64,000 bases of DNA from Oscillospiraceae bacterium (GTDB taxonomy: Bacteria > Bacillota_A > Clostridia > Oscillospirales > Ruminococcaceae). The position numbers and the translations under genes were made by a program. The DNA lies in contig JAFWUX010000050.1 in NCBI GenBank assembly GCA_017523995.1, forward strand, positions 1 through 64,000, written 5' to 3'. Under the pieces are notes generated by a model, which saw only the letters and a program-made list of their open reading frames with translations, ran no database searches and was not told where the DNA came from. Shown piece by piece: positions 49,830 through 58,203 of the stretch; positions within the stretch are counted from its first letter, which is position 1, and each line of letters starts with the position of its first letter.

Positions 49830-50345
49830 ATGGCAAAGCAGGCTTTGCTCGTCATCGAGCTGCAAAATGATTATCTCTGGGAGAAGCGCAAGAGCAAATT
49901 CCCGTATGATACCGAAAAGCTGATCGCGGCGGTCAATGCGGCGATCCGGCAGACGAAGGAATCCGGCGGCGATGTGATTTATCTCAAGCAGATTTTTCCG
50001 GATACGCCCTCGAATCATATCATCTTTGATTTCTGCATCGAGGGGACAGAGGGCGCAGCGCTTTACAGCGGTCTCGAGATCGCGTCCGAATACTGCTTTG
50101 AGAAAAACGTCGCAGATGCGTTTCTGGATGCAGATTTTGCGGCGTTCATGGCAGAGCAGGGCTATCAGGAGATTGCGCTCTGCGGCATTGACGAAGCGGG
50201 CAGCATTGCGGCGACGGCAAAGGGCGCGCAGAAGACCGGCGCTGCTGTCAGGATTCTGAAGGATGCAACAGCAAGCCGTTTCCCGATCGGCAAGCTTGCG
50301 CCGCTCCGAGCAGAGCTGAAATCCCTCGGCGTGGAGTATGTGTGA
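49830..50345 (+). CDS. Isochorismatase-like cysteine hydrolase with Cys-to-Ser active site
   Basis: A 171-residue member of the isochorismatase/nicotinamidase-like fold. The catalytic Asp is in LVIELQNDYL (Asp 14), and Lys 92 in EKNVADAF fits the catalytic lysine. The nucleophile region normally reads G-x-x-T-[DE]-x-C-V-x-A-T-A, but here it is GIDEAGSIAATA, with Ser 125 where Cys is expected. The protein may be inactive or have altered chemistry. The ATG at 49830 follows GAAAGGGG; the frame is open upstream through the tRNA and should not be extended. No operon partner. Confidence 0.8.
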   Translation: MAKQALLVIELQNDYLWEKRKSKFPYDTEKLIAAVNAAIRQTKESGGDVIYLKQIFPDTPSNHIIFDFCIEGTEGAALYSGLEIASEYCFEKNVADAFLDADFAAFMAEQGYQEIALCGIDEAGSIAATAKGAQKTGAAVRILKDATASRFPIGKLAPLRAELKSLGVEYV

Positions 50346-50513
50346 TTTAGAGGTATCTCCGATGGATTTATAATGGGGGCTGTCTCGCCACACTGCGTTA
50401 TGAGTTTGCAAAGCAAACTCACCCAAACCCCTCGCTGGGGATATTATCCCCAGACCCCATTTTATATATGGATAAAAGCAAGCCGCTCCAATTGGCGTTG
50501 ATTGGAGCGGCTT
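50346..50513 (+). repeat. Composite 3'-end element after the isochorismatase-like gene
   Basis: Right after the stop: GGTATCTCCGATGG, AATGGGGGCTG, a GAGTTTGCAAAGCAAACTC hairpin, CTGGGGATATTATCCCCAG, ATATATGGATA, then the terminator AAGCCGCTCCAAT..ATTGGAGCGGCTT (50480-50513). Confidence 0.85.
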
Positions 50514-50730
50514 CGTTTGCGTTGCCGGAACGCCAAAATAAAAGTTTTGATCAAACTTTTTCAAAAGTTTGCAGGTTCTTAGGGCAGAGCCCTCGCCGCA
50601 CTCCGCAGAGTGCGGAACTCCCTTTGCATATCAAGAGCTCGGGGGCTTGGGCGCCTGCGATAGAGGCGCCCATTCTAAAATAGCATCCGCGCAGCGGATA
50701 CATCTTTTATGAATTTTCGTATGTGTTGAT
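50514..50730 (-). repeat. Mosaic hairpin repeat
   Basis: Reverse copy of the mosaic at 37570-37620: AAAGTTTTGATC, AAACTTTTTCAAAAGTTT, GGGCAGAGCCC, CGCACTCCGCAGAGTGCG and GGATGCTATTTT-type pieces. No gene is seen. Confidence 0.75.
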
Positions 50731-50776
50731 AATAATAAGCCGCTCCTGCAAGCAAAAACAGGAGCGGCTTATTATT
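50731..50776. terminator. Strong terminator of the Cthe_2159-like gene
   Basis: AATAATAAGCCGCTCCTG pairs perfectly with CAGGAGCGGCTTATTATT (18 bp, 10-base loop). Confidence 0.92.
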
Positions 50777-50800
50777 ATTCAGCGATCATGTCACCTGCAT

Positions 50801-52288
50801 TCAGGTGACAGTATAGAACGTGACCGGATTGCCCGCGGTGAAGGTACCGCCGTCCTTGCCGGAGGTATAGGAGCCGCCGAAGTAGACGTAATGGTCGCCG
50901 GTGCCGTCGGTGCTTCCGCCGTAATCGACGCTGTATTCCGCATTGAGCAGCAGCTCCGGACCGGAATAGACCACGTACTTAAAGTTATTCGGCGAGCTTA
51001 CCGTAAAGATGCCGTTGCCGCCGCTCGTGACATTGACAAGCGTGCCGGCGGGCTGCGAATTCGCAAACATCAGACCGATGACGTTCGAGGTTGTCAGCGC
51101 CGCATCGGGAGATGTGCAGGAATTGCCGATTGCCCAGAAATTGCCGCCTGTGACAGAGAGCGAGCCTTCGCAGTAAATTGCGCCCTTTTCCTCGCGGGTG
51201 CCGCCGATGAATACCGAGGAGCCGCCGAGAATATTGATATAGCCGTCGGTTTTGATTCCGTTTGTTCCGCCGTTGCAGAAGTTGATGCCGCCGAGGATTT
51301 CAATACCGTCATTGGAATGCAGGCAGGATTTGGCGGATTCGATGTTCAGTGTTCCGCTTTCAATGACGATATCATCATCACTCTCAATACCGTGGGCATA
51401 ATTGGCTTTGATATTCAGTTCGCCTTCGCCCTTGATTTTCACAGTATCATTGGAGAAAACCGTGCCCTTGTCCTCGTCGTGGACGCCGCCGTCCTCAAGG
51501 AAGTTGACGGAGCCGGGCAGCGAATTGATTGTCAGCTTTTTGGCGTTCAGGCAGTTGATTGCGGAGCCTGCTTTATTGGTGATGCTTGCGCCGTTGAGGT
51601 GCAGCTTGACCTTTTTCTTGTTTGTATTGATAATGATCTGACCGTTTGAGAGCGTGCCGGTGATTTCATAGGTGCCGCCCTTGCCGATTGTGATCTCGCC
51701 GCCGTGGACAACAATGCCTTCGCCGGAATATTTGGCGGTTGTATCCTCGAGGTAGATGTATTTCGTCGGCTTGACAGCATCTTCCGGATCAAGTTCTTCC
51801 TCGCTGTCAACGATCGGGGCTTCCGTGGTGGTTGTTGTCTGCTGCTTATCGGCTGCCTTTGCGGTTGTGGTTTTCGCAGCGCTGCCGGAATTGCCGGAAT
51901 TGCCGGTGCTGCCGGAATTACCGGAACTGCCGCTGCCGGTGTTTCCGCCGGATTTGGTCTCCGTTTTGGAATCGCTGCTCTTGGAACTGCTGTCATCAGA
52001 TTTGGACGAGCTGCTGTCGGATTTCGATGAGGAATCGGATTTCGAGTCCTTGGAATCCTTGGAGCTGCTCTCAGCTTTCTTGGTGCTTGCCTTGCCGGAA
52101 GCGCTGCTTTCGGTTTCATCTGCTTCGGAGCTGGTGCTCTCGTCCTCTGCAGCGGTTTCCGCGCCGGAATCTGCGCTGCTGGATTGCTCCGGTGTCTCTG
52201 CCGTGCTGACAGAGCTGTCGCCGCAGGCAGAAAGGCTGCCGAGCATCATCAATGCGGTCAGGAGTGCCGCCCATGTATATTTCTTCAT
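50801..52288 (-). CDS. Cthe_2159-like carbohydrate-binding beta-helix lipoprotein
   Basis: A 495-residue surface lipoprotein. The signal peptide ends in a lipobox LSAC (near residue 22), followed by a long Ser/Glu/Lys/Asp-rich linker with SS-K-D repeats and a Gly/Asn/Ser segment (about 25-180). The C-terminal region (about 185-495) is a right-handed beta-helix of the Cthe_2159 type, with repeated strands such as GGTYEITGTLSNGQIIINT, NGASITNKAGSAINC and GGTNGIKTDGYINILGG. That family binds acidic plant polysaccharide such as polygalacturonate, with calcium. The ATG at 52288 follows AAAGGG. It lies downstream of DUF4956 and VTC genes on the same strand, a recurring trio. Confidence 0.85.
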   Translation of the reverse strand: MKKYTWAALLTALMMLGSLSACGDSSVSTAETPEQSSSADSGAETAAEDESTSSEADETESSASGKASTKKAESSSKDSKDSKSDSSSKSDSSSSKSDDSSSKSSDSKTETKSGGNTGSGSSGNSGSTGNSGNSGSAAKTTTAKAADKQQTTTTTEAPIVDSEEELDPEDAVKPTKYIYLEDTTAKYSGEGIVVHGGEITIGKGGTYEITGTLSNGQIIINTNKKKVKLHLNGASITNKAGSAINCLNAKKLTINSLPGSVNFLEDGGVHDEDKGTVFSNDTVKIKGEGELNIKANYAHGIESDDDIVIESGTLNIESAKSCLHSNDGIEILGGINFCNGGTNGIKTDGYINILGGSSVFIGGTREEKGAIYCEGSLSVTGGNFWAIGNSCTSPDAALTTSNVIGLMFANSQPAGTLVNVTSGGNGIFTVSSPNNFKYVVYSGPELLLNAEYSVDYGGSTDGTGDHYVYFGGSYTSGKDGGTFTAGNPVTFYTVT

Positions 52289-52318
52289 AGATCCAACCCT
52301 TTCTTCGGTATGTGAACA

Positions 52319-52351
52319 AAAAAGACCGAGGCAGAGCACCTCAGTCTTTTT
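52319..52351. terminator. Terminator between the DUF4956 and Cthe_2159-like genes
   Basis: AAAAAGACCGAGG pairs with CCTCAGTCTTTTT (one mismatch). On the minus strand it follows the DUF4956 stop by 12 bases, so the lipoprotein is probably only partly co-transcribed. Confidence 0.8.
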
Positions 52352-52362
52352 GCGTGTTGTTC

Positions 52363-53130
52363 TTATTTCTGCTTGACATCATAGATCTGATCGTCATATT
52401 TGTAGAGCACCAGCGTGACGTTGAGGTTGCCGTTCAGCGCGCGGATCTCATCAATAAACTTCTTCTGGTCTGCATCGGTCTTGACGCGGATAGAATAGAT
52501 CAGATCGAACAGGGTTCCGAAATCGGTCGTCTTAACGCGGCGGAGCACAAAGCTCGTTGTATACTTCTCAAAGACCTGATCAAAGAGCCCGTTGTAGTTG
52601 AGGTTCTCCGGAATGGTAATCTTGAGCGTCATATCCTGTGTCTTCGGTGCCGCAAAATCAATGAGGTTGAACAGGATCAGGACTGCCGAGAGAATCAGGA
52701 AGAACAGGCAGGCGTAGCCGACGAAGCCGATGCCGCAGGTGGTACCCATGACCATTGCAAAGAAGATGTATGCAATATCACGGGGATCTCCGGGGGCGGA
52801 ACGGAAGCGGACCAGTGAGAAGGCACCGGTCAGCGAGATCGAAGCGGTGATTCCGATTGTGCTGTTGGCAAGCAGACACATCATCACGATGATGGTCGCA
52901 ACCAGACCGGAGAGCATCGGCATCGCGAGCACATAGCTTTGCGTGTAGCCGGTTTTCCGGTGGGTGAACATATAAACGAGACCGATCAGAACGCCGAGCA
53001 CCAGCGCGCTGAGCACGCATGTGACCACCTGTCCGACGGACGGAAAATCAAGGTTTGCGGCTGACTGATCGTCAAAAACGCGGTTGAAAATGTTGATTGC
53101 CGAGAGGGCTGCTGCAGAGTGGTTAAGCAT
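52363..53130 (-). CDS. DUF4956 membrane protein
   Basis: A 255-residue protein with four to five predicted membrane helices (VVTCVLSALVLGVLIGLVYMF, AMPMLSGLVATIIVMMCLLA, IFFAMVMGTTCGIGF, ACLFFLILSAVLILFNLI). The ASISLTGAFSLVRFRSAPGDPRDI motif is characteristic of DUF4956, and a soluble C-terminal domain of about 85 residues follows. The family occurs next to VTC-domain polyphosphate polymerases. Its start overlaps the VTC gene stop by eight bases, so the two are coupled. Role unknown, perhaps a channel or partner for the polymerase. Confidence 0.88.
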   Translation of the reverse strand: MLNHSAAALSAINIFNRVFDDQSAANLDFPSVGQVVTCVLSALVLGVLIGLVYMFTHRKTGYTQSYVLAMPMLSGLVATIIVMMCLLANSTIGITASISLTGAFSLVRFRSAPGDPRDIAYIFFAMVMGTTCGIGFVGYACLFFLILSAVLILFNLIDFAAPKTQDMTLKITIPENLNYNGLFDQVFEKYTTSFVLRRVKTTDFGTLFDLIYSIRVKTDADQKKFIDEIRALNGNLNVTLVLYKYDDQIYDVKQK

Positions 53131-53881
53131 AGATTATCTTCCTTTCATCCTGTTGTGCCGCGATCTGCTCGCGCACGAAGTTCTTGTACGCGGTTCCGTA
53201 TTTGGAGAAGCTGACCTTCCGGATCTGAAGCTCCGAAAGCGCCTGCGTCATCCACATCGGAAACGCGCCGGGAACCTTGATCTCCATGAGCCGCTGATCG
53301 GGCAGAATGAGCTGCGAGCCGTAGCTTTCCTTTGCCAGCGTCAGATCATAGCGTCTGGCGGTGATCTCGCGGTCAAAGGTCAGGCGAAATTCGTGATCAT
53401 CCTTGCCGAAGAAGGCAGCGCGTTGATAGCTGATATACTGCCGCGGCTGAATGGAGTCATAGAAATTCAGGAAGACATCCAGTTCACGCATGACCTGCTT
53501 GTCGATGAAGCGCTCATAGTGCGGCTTCACGCGGGACTGGATATAGGCTTCTGCCTCCGAGAGCGTCATCGCGACTCTGCGTTTTGTCACAATGCCGCCG
53601 ATCTTCTTTTTGACCTCAAGGAACACAGAAGCATCCGGCGATGCCGGAGAGTAGTAGCTCCGCAGACGGAGCTTTTCCTTGTAATGGGGCTTTTCGAGAG
53701 AAGTGCGGATCAGGAAGTTATCGGGCGTATCATAATAGATATTGTAGATGCCGTATTCCTTTCCGTCCACGCAGTATGCATCCGGGTTCATATGCTCTTG
53801 CACGATCGGCAGGAGCGCATCAAACTGCTCTTTCGAGAGCAGGAACTTGACCTCACGGCGCTGGAATGTACTGATCGCCAT
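53123..53881 (-). CDS. VTC-domain polyphosphate polymerase-like protein
   Basis: A 252-residue soluble VTC domain. It shows the tunnel-fold start QRREVKFLLS (near 6-15), YYDTPDNFLIRTSLEKPHYKEKLRLRSY (substrate-binding basic strand) and FLEVKKKIGGIVTKRR with the further basic residues. Eukaryotic VTC4 makes polyphosphate from ATP; bacterial members are less well known. The ATG at 53881 follows GGGAGG; an upstream frame extension lacks a site. It is coupled with the DUF4956 membrane protein, which may couple synthesis to membrane transport. Confidence 0.9.
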   Translation of the reverse strand: MAISTFQRREVKFLLSKEQFDALLPIVQEHMNPDAYCVDGKEYGIYNIYYDTPDNFLIRTSLEKPHYKEKLRLRSYYSPASPDASVFLEVKKKIGGIVTKRRVAMTLSEAEAYIQSRVKPHYERFIDKQVMRELDVFLNFYDSIQPRQYISYQRAAFFGKDDHEFRLTFDREITARRYDLTLAKESYGSQLILPDQRLMEIKVPGAFPMWMTQALSELQIRKVSFSKYGTAYKNFVREQIAAQQDERKIIYA

Positions 53882-54108
53882 AGTGGTTGCCTCCCTTACT
53901 GAAAAATTTGAGGGTACAGAAACTGAAAGCTGAATCGACCCGCGCCTGAACGCGGATTCCCCCCTTCGCTTGATTCCAGTATACCGGAAGCAACTTAAAT
54001 GAACCTGAAATAAACACAAATAAAGGTGTGCAAGGGATGAAAGTATGGTGTCAGACCGGCGCGCAGACCGTGTATGTTTTTGATCGGCAGCGAACCGGAA
54101 CAGGCGGC

Positions 54109-54753
54109 TTAATCCTTGAGCGGCAAGCCCTTTGCGTCGGTTTTGATGGAGCCGGAGAGGATCATGATGCCCTCAATGAGCCCCCAGATTTCGGAGACAA
54201 CAGCCAGTGTGCCGCAGGAGAGAACCGAGAGCAGCAGCTGAATGATTGCCTTGGTGGTGTAGCCCAGATAGAAGTTGTGGACGCCGAAGCAGCCGAGGAA
54301 GATGCCGAGCAGACCCGCTGCCACCTTGGATTTATAGGTCACGCCCTGATAGAGCTGACCGTTTGCATTCTGCTGGAAGGTGTTGGGCGCAGTGTAGCCT
54401 GTGTTCTGACCGAATGCGGAAGCGTTCGGGTCAGCCGAGCGGAAGGTCTGTGCGCCGGGCTGCTGAAAGCCGGGCTGAACCTGCTGGAACTGGGGCTGCG
54501 GCTGCTGGAACTGCGGCTGGGACTGGAATACGCCGGACTGCTGGAAATTCGGCTGAGGCTGCTGCTGAAACTGCATGCCGCCGCCGAGATTATTGTTGAC
54601 CGGCTGCCCGCAGATCTCGCAGACGACCGTATTGCCCGGTGTCTCGGAGCCGCAGCTTGCGCAGTATTTGATACCTGTACCCGCTGCAAATCCGCATTTC
54701 GGACATGTAATATCGGTGTCGAGCAAAACCTCTGCACAATTTCTGCAAAACAT
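54109..54753 (-). CDS. TM2 domain protein with N-terminal zinc ribbons
   Basis: A 214-residue protein. Two CxxC zinc ribbons at the N-terminus (CRNCAEVLLDTDITCPKCG and CASCGSE...CEICGQ) lead into a Gln/Pro-rich linker with FQQ-type repeats (about 70-125). The C-terminal TM2 domain follows: two helices around VAAGLLGIFLGCFGVHNFYLGYTTKAI. Its function is unknown; similar proteins sit in cell envelope or secretion contexts. The ATG at 54753 follows GGAGG; an ATG ten codons upstream lies in the operator region and is less likely. Palindromes around the promoter suggest a dedicated repressor. Confidence 0.85.
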   Translation of the reverse strand: MFCRNCAEVLLDTDITCPKCGFAAGTGIKYCASCGSETPGNTVVCEICGQPVNNNLGGGMQFQQQPQPNFQQSGVFQSQPQFQQPQPQFQQVQPGFQQPGAQTFRSADPNASAFGQNTGYTAPNTFQQNANGQLYQGVTYKSKVAAGLLGIFLGCFGVHNFYLGYTTKAIIQLLLSVLSCGTLAVVSEIWGLIEGIMILSGSIKTDAKGLPLKD

Positions 54754-54768
54754 ATATTTGTTACCTCC

Positions 54769-54836
54769 TTTGTACGTGTACAAACCGGTACATAGTACAC
54801 TAAGTGTATTATACTCTGTTTTCGGTGTTCTGTCAA
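54769..54836 (-). promoter_or_regulatory. Promoter and two operator-like palindromes of the TM2 gene
   Basis: On the minus strand TTGACA (54831-54836) and TATAAT (54808-54813) are 17 bases apart. ACACT-A-AGTGT (54797-54807) covers the expected start of transcription. TTTGTAC-GT-GTACAAA (54769-54784) lies in the leader just before the ribosome site. Confidence 0.85.
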
Positions 54837-54994
54837 GTAGATTTCGCAGGATTTTTCAGCGTGCTGCGGCGGGTGCGGGCGGGCATCTGCGCCGTGCAGA
54901 CAATATAAATAGTGTCATCGCAGCAGCCGCAGCGGTCATGCAGAACTTCGGTTTCTGTATTTTGTGTCTCTTTTGGGGTTCAAACGGGCAAGTT

Positions 54995-55022
54995 TTCGTG
55001 AAAACTGATAAATTTTCACGAA
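54995..55022. promoter_or_regulatory. 28-bp inverted repeat upstream of rpmB
   Basis: TTCGTGAAAA and TTTTCACGAA are perfect 10-base arms around CTGATAAA. It ends 14 bases before the rpmB -35 box. It has the form of a regulator site. The rest of 54837-54994 holds no visible gene. Confidence 0.7.
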
Positions 55023-55036
55023 TCTGAAAAAAGGAC

Positions 55037-55065
55037 TTGATTTTTTTCTCGATTTCTGTTACAAT
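55037..55065 (+). promoter_or_regulatory. Promoter of rpmB
   Basis: TTGATT (55037-55042) and TACAAT (55060-55065) are 17 bases apart. Confidence 0.75.
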
Positions 55066-55102
55066 ATATCTTGTTGACAAGTCTGTAAAGGAGGTGCCAG
55101 CT

Positions 55103-55294
55103 ATGGCAAAATGCGAAATCTGCGGCAAGGGCGTCACATTTGGTATTAAGGTCTCCCACTCTCACCGTCGTACCAATCGTACATGGAAGCCCAATGTCCA
55201 GCGCGTCAAAGCAATCGTGAAGGGTTCTCCCTGCCACATCTATGTTTGCTCCAGATGCCTGCGCTCCGGCAAGGTCGAGCGGGCAAACGGCTGA
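55103..55294 (+). CDS. rpmB: 50S ribosomal protein L28
   Basis: A 63-residue ribosomal protein of the zinc-binding type, with the four cysteines in CEICGKG and CSRCLRSGK. The SHSHRRTNRTWKPNVQ core is typical of L28. AAAGGAGG lies before the ATG at 55103. It is followed by its own terminator, and the next unit begins with a riboswitch. L28 as a single gene is usual in Firmicutes. Confidence 0.97.
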   Translation: MAKCEICGKGVTFGIKVSHSHRRTNRTWKPNVQRVKAIVKGSPCHIYVCSRCLRSGKVERANG

Positions 55295-55314
55295 GTCTAT
55301 TCGGAAAACAACAG

Positions 55315-55347
55315 GGAGTATTCACACCGTCAAACCGTGGATACTCC
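55315..55347 (+). terminator. Terminator of rpmB
   Basis: GGAGTAT (55315-55321) pairs with ATACTCC (55341-55347); the stem extends inward with CAC/GTG. It is followed by ATTGTTTTG. Confidence 0.85.
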
Positions 55348-55382
55348 ATTGTTTTGCAACACCCCAACAAATAAATATTCCT

Positions 55383-55531
55383 GCGATAGGGAGTAGCCGC
55401 CGGCATCCGCCGGATTTCCCGCGTCATATCCGCAGTCTTTTCAGACTGCCGTGTGAAATTGAAATGGCAAGACTTTCGCCGCTGCATCAGCCGGATTCGT
55501 TCGGTGATCTGCGCTGCGAAGGTCTTTTTTT
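55383..55531 (+). promoter_or_regulatory. Probable yybP-ykoY (Mn2+) riboswitch with terminator
   Basis: The family's conserved GGGAGTAG lies at 55389-55396 after GCGA (55383-55386), which can pair with TCGC (55476-55479). Hairpins CCGGC/GCCGG and GCAGTCT/AGACTGC lie inside, and GGCAAGACTTTCGCC closes the 3' side. A terminator follows: GACTTTCGC (55471-55479) pairs with GCGAAGGTC (55516-55524), then seven T. The 3' aptamer strand is shared with the terminator. It controls the P-type ATPase gene that begins 32 bases later. Confidence 0.7.
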
Positions 55532-55563
55532 ATATGCCATAAATTTGAAGTGAGGGACAGTCT

Positions 55564-58194
55564 ATGAAGCACTATCTGGAAACATGCGAAGCCGTTTTAG
55601 AAGAAGTACAGAGTACACCGAACGGCCTGACTGCAGCCGAGGCGAAAACCCGTCTCGAAACCTACGGCGAGAACAAGCTCGCAGAAGCGCCCAAGCCGAC
55701 GCTTGCAGCGCGTTTTTTGGAGCAGATCAAGAACCCGATGATTCTGGTGCTGCTCGCAGCAGCGGTGATCTCCGCGATCACGGGCATTATCTCAGAGGGC
55801 AAGCTCGAAGCCGATGTGTTCATCATCCTGTTTGTTGTCATCGCGAATGCGGTGCTCGGCGTCTATCAGGAGAACAAGGCGGAGGCGGCGATCGAAGCGC
55901 TGCAGGCGATGAGCGCCGCGCAGAGCAAGGTTTACCGTTCCGGCGAGCTGATTGTCGTTCCGAGCGCAGAGCTCGTCCCCGGCGATGTCATCACGCTTGA
56001 AGCCGGTGACAATGTCCCTGCGGACTGCCGCATCCTCGATGCCGCAGCGCTCAAGGCAGAGGAATCCGCGCTGACCGGTGAAAGCGTCCCGTGCGATAAG
56101 GAGGCATCTGCGCTGGAAGGAACGGAGGTTCCGCTCGGCGACCGCAGAAACATGCTTTACATGGGCAGCAGCATCGCATACGGCAGAGCCGCCGCGGTTG
56201 TTGTCGCAACCGGTATGCAGACCGAAATGGGCAAGATCGCAGGCGCGATTGCAGAGGCTGAGGATGACGAAACGCCGCTGCAGAAGAATCTGACGCAGCT
56301 GAGCAAAATCCTCTCGTTCGCAGTCCTCGGAATCTGCGTTGTGATCCTCATCATCAGCGTGATCCAGATGTTCGTGCAGAACGGCACGATCACCCTGCCG
56401 GGCTTCCTCAATTCGTTCATGATCGCCGTCAGCCTTGCAGTTGCAGCGATTCCGGAAGGTCTTGCAGCCGTCGTGACGGTCGTCCTTTCAATCGGCGTGA
56501 CGAATATGTCCAAGCGCGGCGCCGTCATCCGCAGACTGACCGCTGTCGAAGCGCTCGGATGTGCGCAGGTCATCTGCTCGGATAAGACCGGCACCCTGAC
56601 TCAGAACAAAATGACCGTTGTCGAGGAGCACACCGATAACAAGGAGCTGCTCGCGACAGCAATGGCACTCTGCTGCGACGCCGTCCTCAATGAGGATGAG
56701 AGCGTCACCGGCGAGCCGACCGAGGCAGCGCTTGTCGCCTACGCAAACAAGTGCGGACTGAAAAAATATCAGCTGGATGCAGCAACGCCGCGTGTCGAGG
56801 AGGCACCGTTCGATTCGCTCCGCAAGATGATGTCCACCGTGCATCAGAAGGGCGAGGGCTATATCCAGTATACAAAGGGCGCGCCGGATGAAGTCCTGCG
56901 CTGCTGCACGCAGATTCTTGAGAACGGCAGCGTCCGCCCGATGACCGACGAAGACCGCGCGGAGATTCTGCGTCAGAACAAGGAAATGGCAGATAAGGCA
57001 CTGCGCGTGCTGCTCGCCGCATACCGCGAGATGACCATGCTGCCCGATACCATTTCGCCCGCATCGCTCGAGCATGACCTGATCTATATCGGCATGACCG
57101 GCATGATTGATCCGGTTCGTCCCGAGGTCAAGGATGCGATCGGTCTCTGCCGCACGGCAGGCATCCGCCCTGTCATGATCACCGGCGACCACAGAGACAC
57201 CGCCGTCGCGATTGCGAAGGAGCTCGGCATCCTCGGCGAGGGACAGCGTGCCCTGACCGGCGCAGAGCTCTCCGAAATTCCGGATGACGAGTTCAACAAG
57301 ACCGTCAGCAACTACAGCGTCTATGCGCGCGTGCAGCCGGAGCATAAGGTTCGCATTGTCAACGCATGGCGCAAGCAGGGCATGACCACCGCGATGACCG
57401 GCGACGGCGTCAACGATGCGCCCTCGATCAAGAGCGCGGATATCGGCGTCGGCATGGGCATCACCGGCACAGACGTCACAAAGAACGTCGCTGACATGGT
57501 GCTGACTGACGATAACTTTGCAACGATTGTCGGCGCGGTCGAAGAAGGCAGACGCATCTACGATAACATCCGCAAGGCGATTCAGTTCCTGCTCTCGAGC
57601 AACCTCAGCGAGGTGCTCTGTATTCTCGTTGCAACGCTCGGTCTCGGCAAACTGACCGGCGGTTCGTTCACAATCTTCGGACCGGTTCATCTGCTCTGGA
57701 TCAACCTGATCTCCGACTGTTTCCCGGCTGTTGCGCTCGGGATGGAGCCTGCAGAACGCGGCATCATGAAGCGCAAGCCGCGCAGCAGCGAAGCCCACAT
57801 CTTCTCGGACGGCATGGGCATCAACCTGCTCTGGCAGGGCGCTGTGATCGCTGTCCTGACTCTGATCTCCTACGTCATCGGCGCGCAGACTTCTCCGGAA
57901 GCCGGCACGACTATGGCATTCCTGACGCTCTCCGTCTGTGAGATGCTCCACGCATGGAACATGCGCTCGCTCCGCAATTCGGTGTTCACAATGGAGCACC
58001 GCAACCCGATGCTGCTCGGCTCGGTTCTGCTTTCGTTTGTGCTGACAGCGCTTGTCCTGCTGGTTCCGGCACTGCGCGGCATCTTCTCGCTGACCGCACT
58101 CAGCGGCATGCAGTATCTCTGGGGTATCCTGCTCGCAGCGGCGATTGTTCCGCTTGTCGAGATTGTCAAAGCATTCCGCAGACTCAAAAAATGA
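55564..58194 (+). CDS. Ca2+/Mn2+-transporting P-type ATPase (PMR1/SERCA-like)
   Basis: An 876-residue P2A-type pump with ten predicted helices. Motifs: TGES near 172-175, PEGL at 297-300 (the helix-4 cation site), DKTGTLT (Asp 340) and [10 protein letters not shown] near 620. The cytoplasmic N-terminus ([19 protein letters not shown]) is typical of bacterial cation ATPases. Such pumps export Ca2+ or Mn2+. An upstream yybP-ykoY-type riboswitch argues for Mn2+ efflux, as known for YoaB of Lactococcus. GAGGGACAG-type weak ribosome site precedes the ATG. It is followed by an alpha/beta-hydrolase gene nine bases later. Confidence 0.93.
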   Translation: MKHYLETCEAVLEEVQSTPNGLTAAEAKTRLETYGENKLAEAPKPTLAARFLEQIKNPMILVLLAAAVISAITGIISEGKLEADVFIILFVVIANAVLGVYQENKAEAAIEALQAMSAAQSKVYRSGELIVVPSAELVPGDVITLEAGDNVPADCRILDAAALKAEESALTGESVPCDKEASALEGTEVPLGDRRNMLYMGSSIAYGRAAAVVVATGMQTEMGKIAGAIAEAEDDETPLQKNLTQLSKILSFAVLGICVVILIISVIQMFVQNGTITLPGFLNSFMIAVSLAVAAIPEGLAAVVTVVLSIGVTNMSKRGAVIRRLTAVEALGCAQVICSDKTGTLTQNKMTVVEEHTDNKELLATAMALCCDAVLNEDESVTGEPTEAALVAYANKCGLKKYQLDAATPRVEEAPFDSLRKMMSTVHQKGEGYIQYTKGAPDEVLRCCTQILENGSVRPMTDEDRAEILRQNKEMADKALRVLLAAYREMTMLPDTISPASLEHDLIYIGMTGMIDPVRPEVKDAIGLCRTAGIRPVMITGDHRDTAVAIAKELGILGEGQRALTGAELSEIPDDEFNKTVSNYSVYARVQPEHKVRIVNAWRKQGMTTAMTGDGVNDAPSIKSADIGVGMGITGTDVTKNVADMVLTDDNFATIVGAVEEGRRIYDNIRKAIQFLLSSNLSEVLCILVATLGLGKLTGGSFTIFGPVHLLWINLISDCFPAVALGMEPAERGIMKRKPRSSEAHIFSDGMGINLLWQGAVIAVLTLISYVIGAQTSPEAGTTMAFLTLSVCEMLHAWNMRSLRNSVFTMEHRNPMLLGSVLLSFVLTALVLLVPALRGIFSLTALSGMQYLWGILLAAAIVPLVEIVKAFRRLKK

Positions 58195-58203
58195 GGATCA
58201 CAC

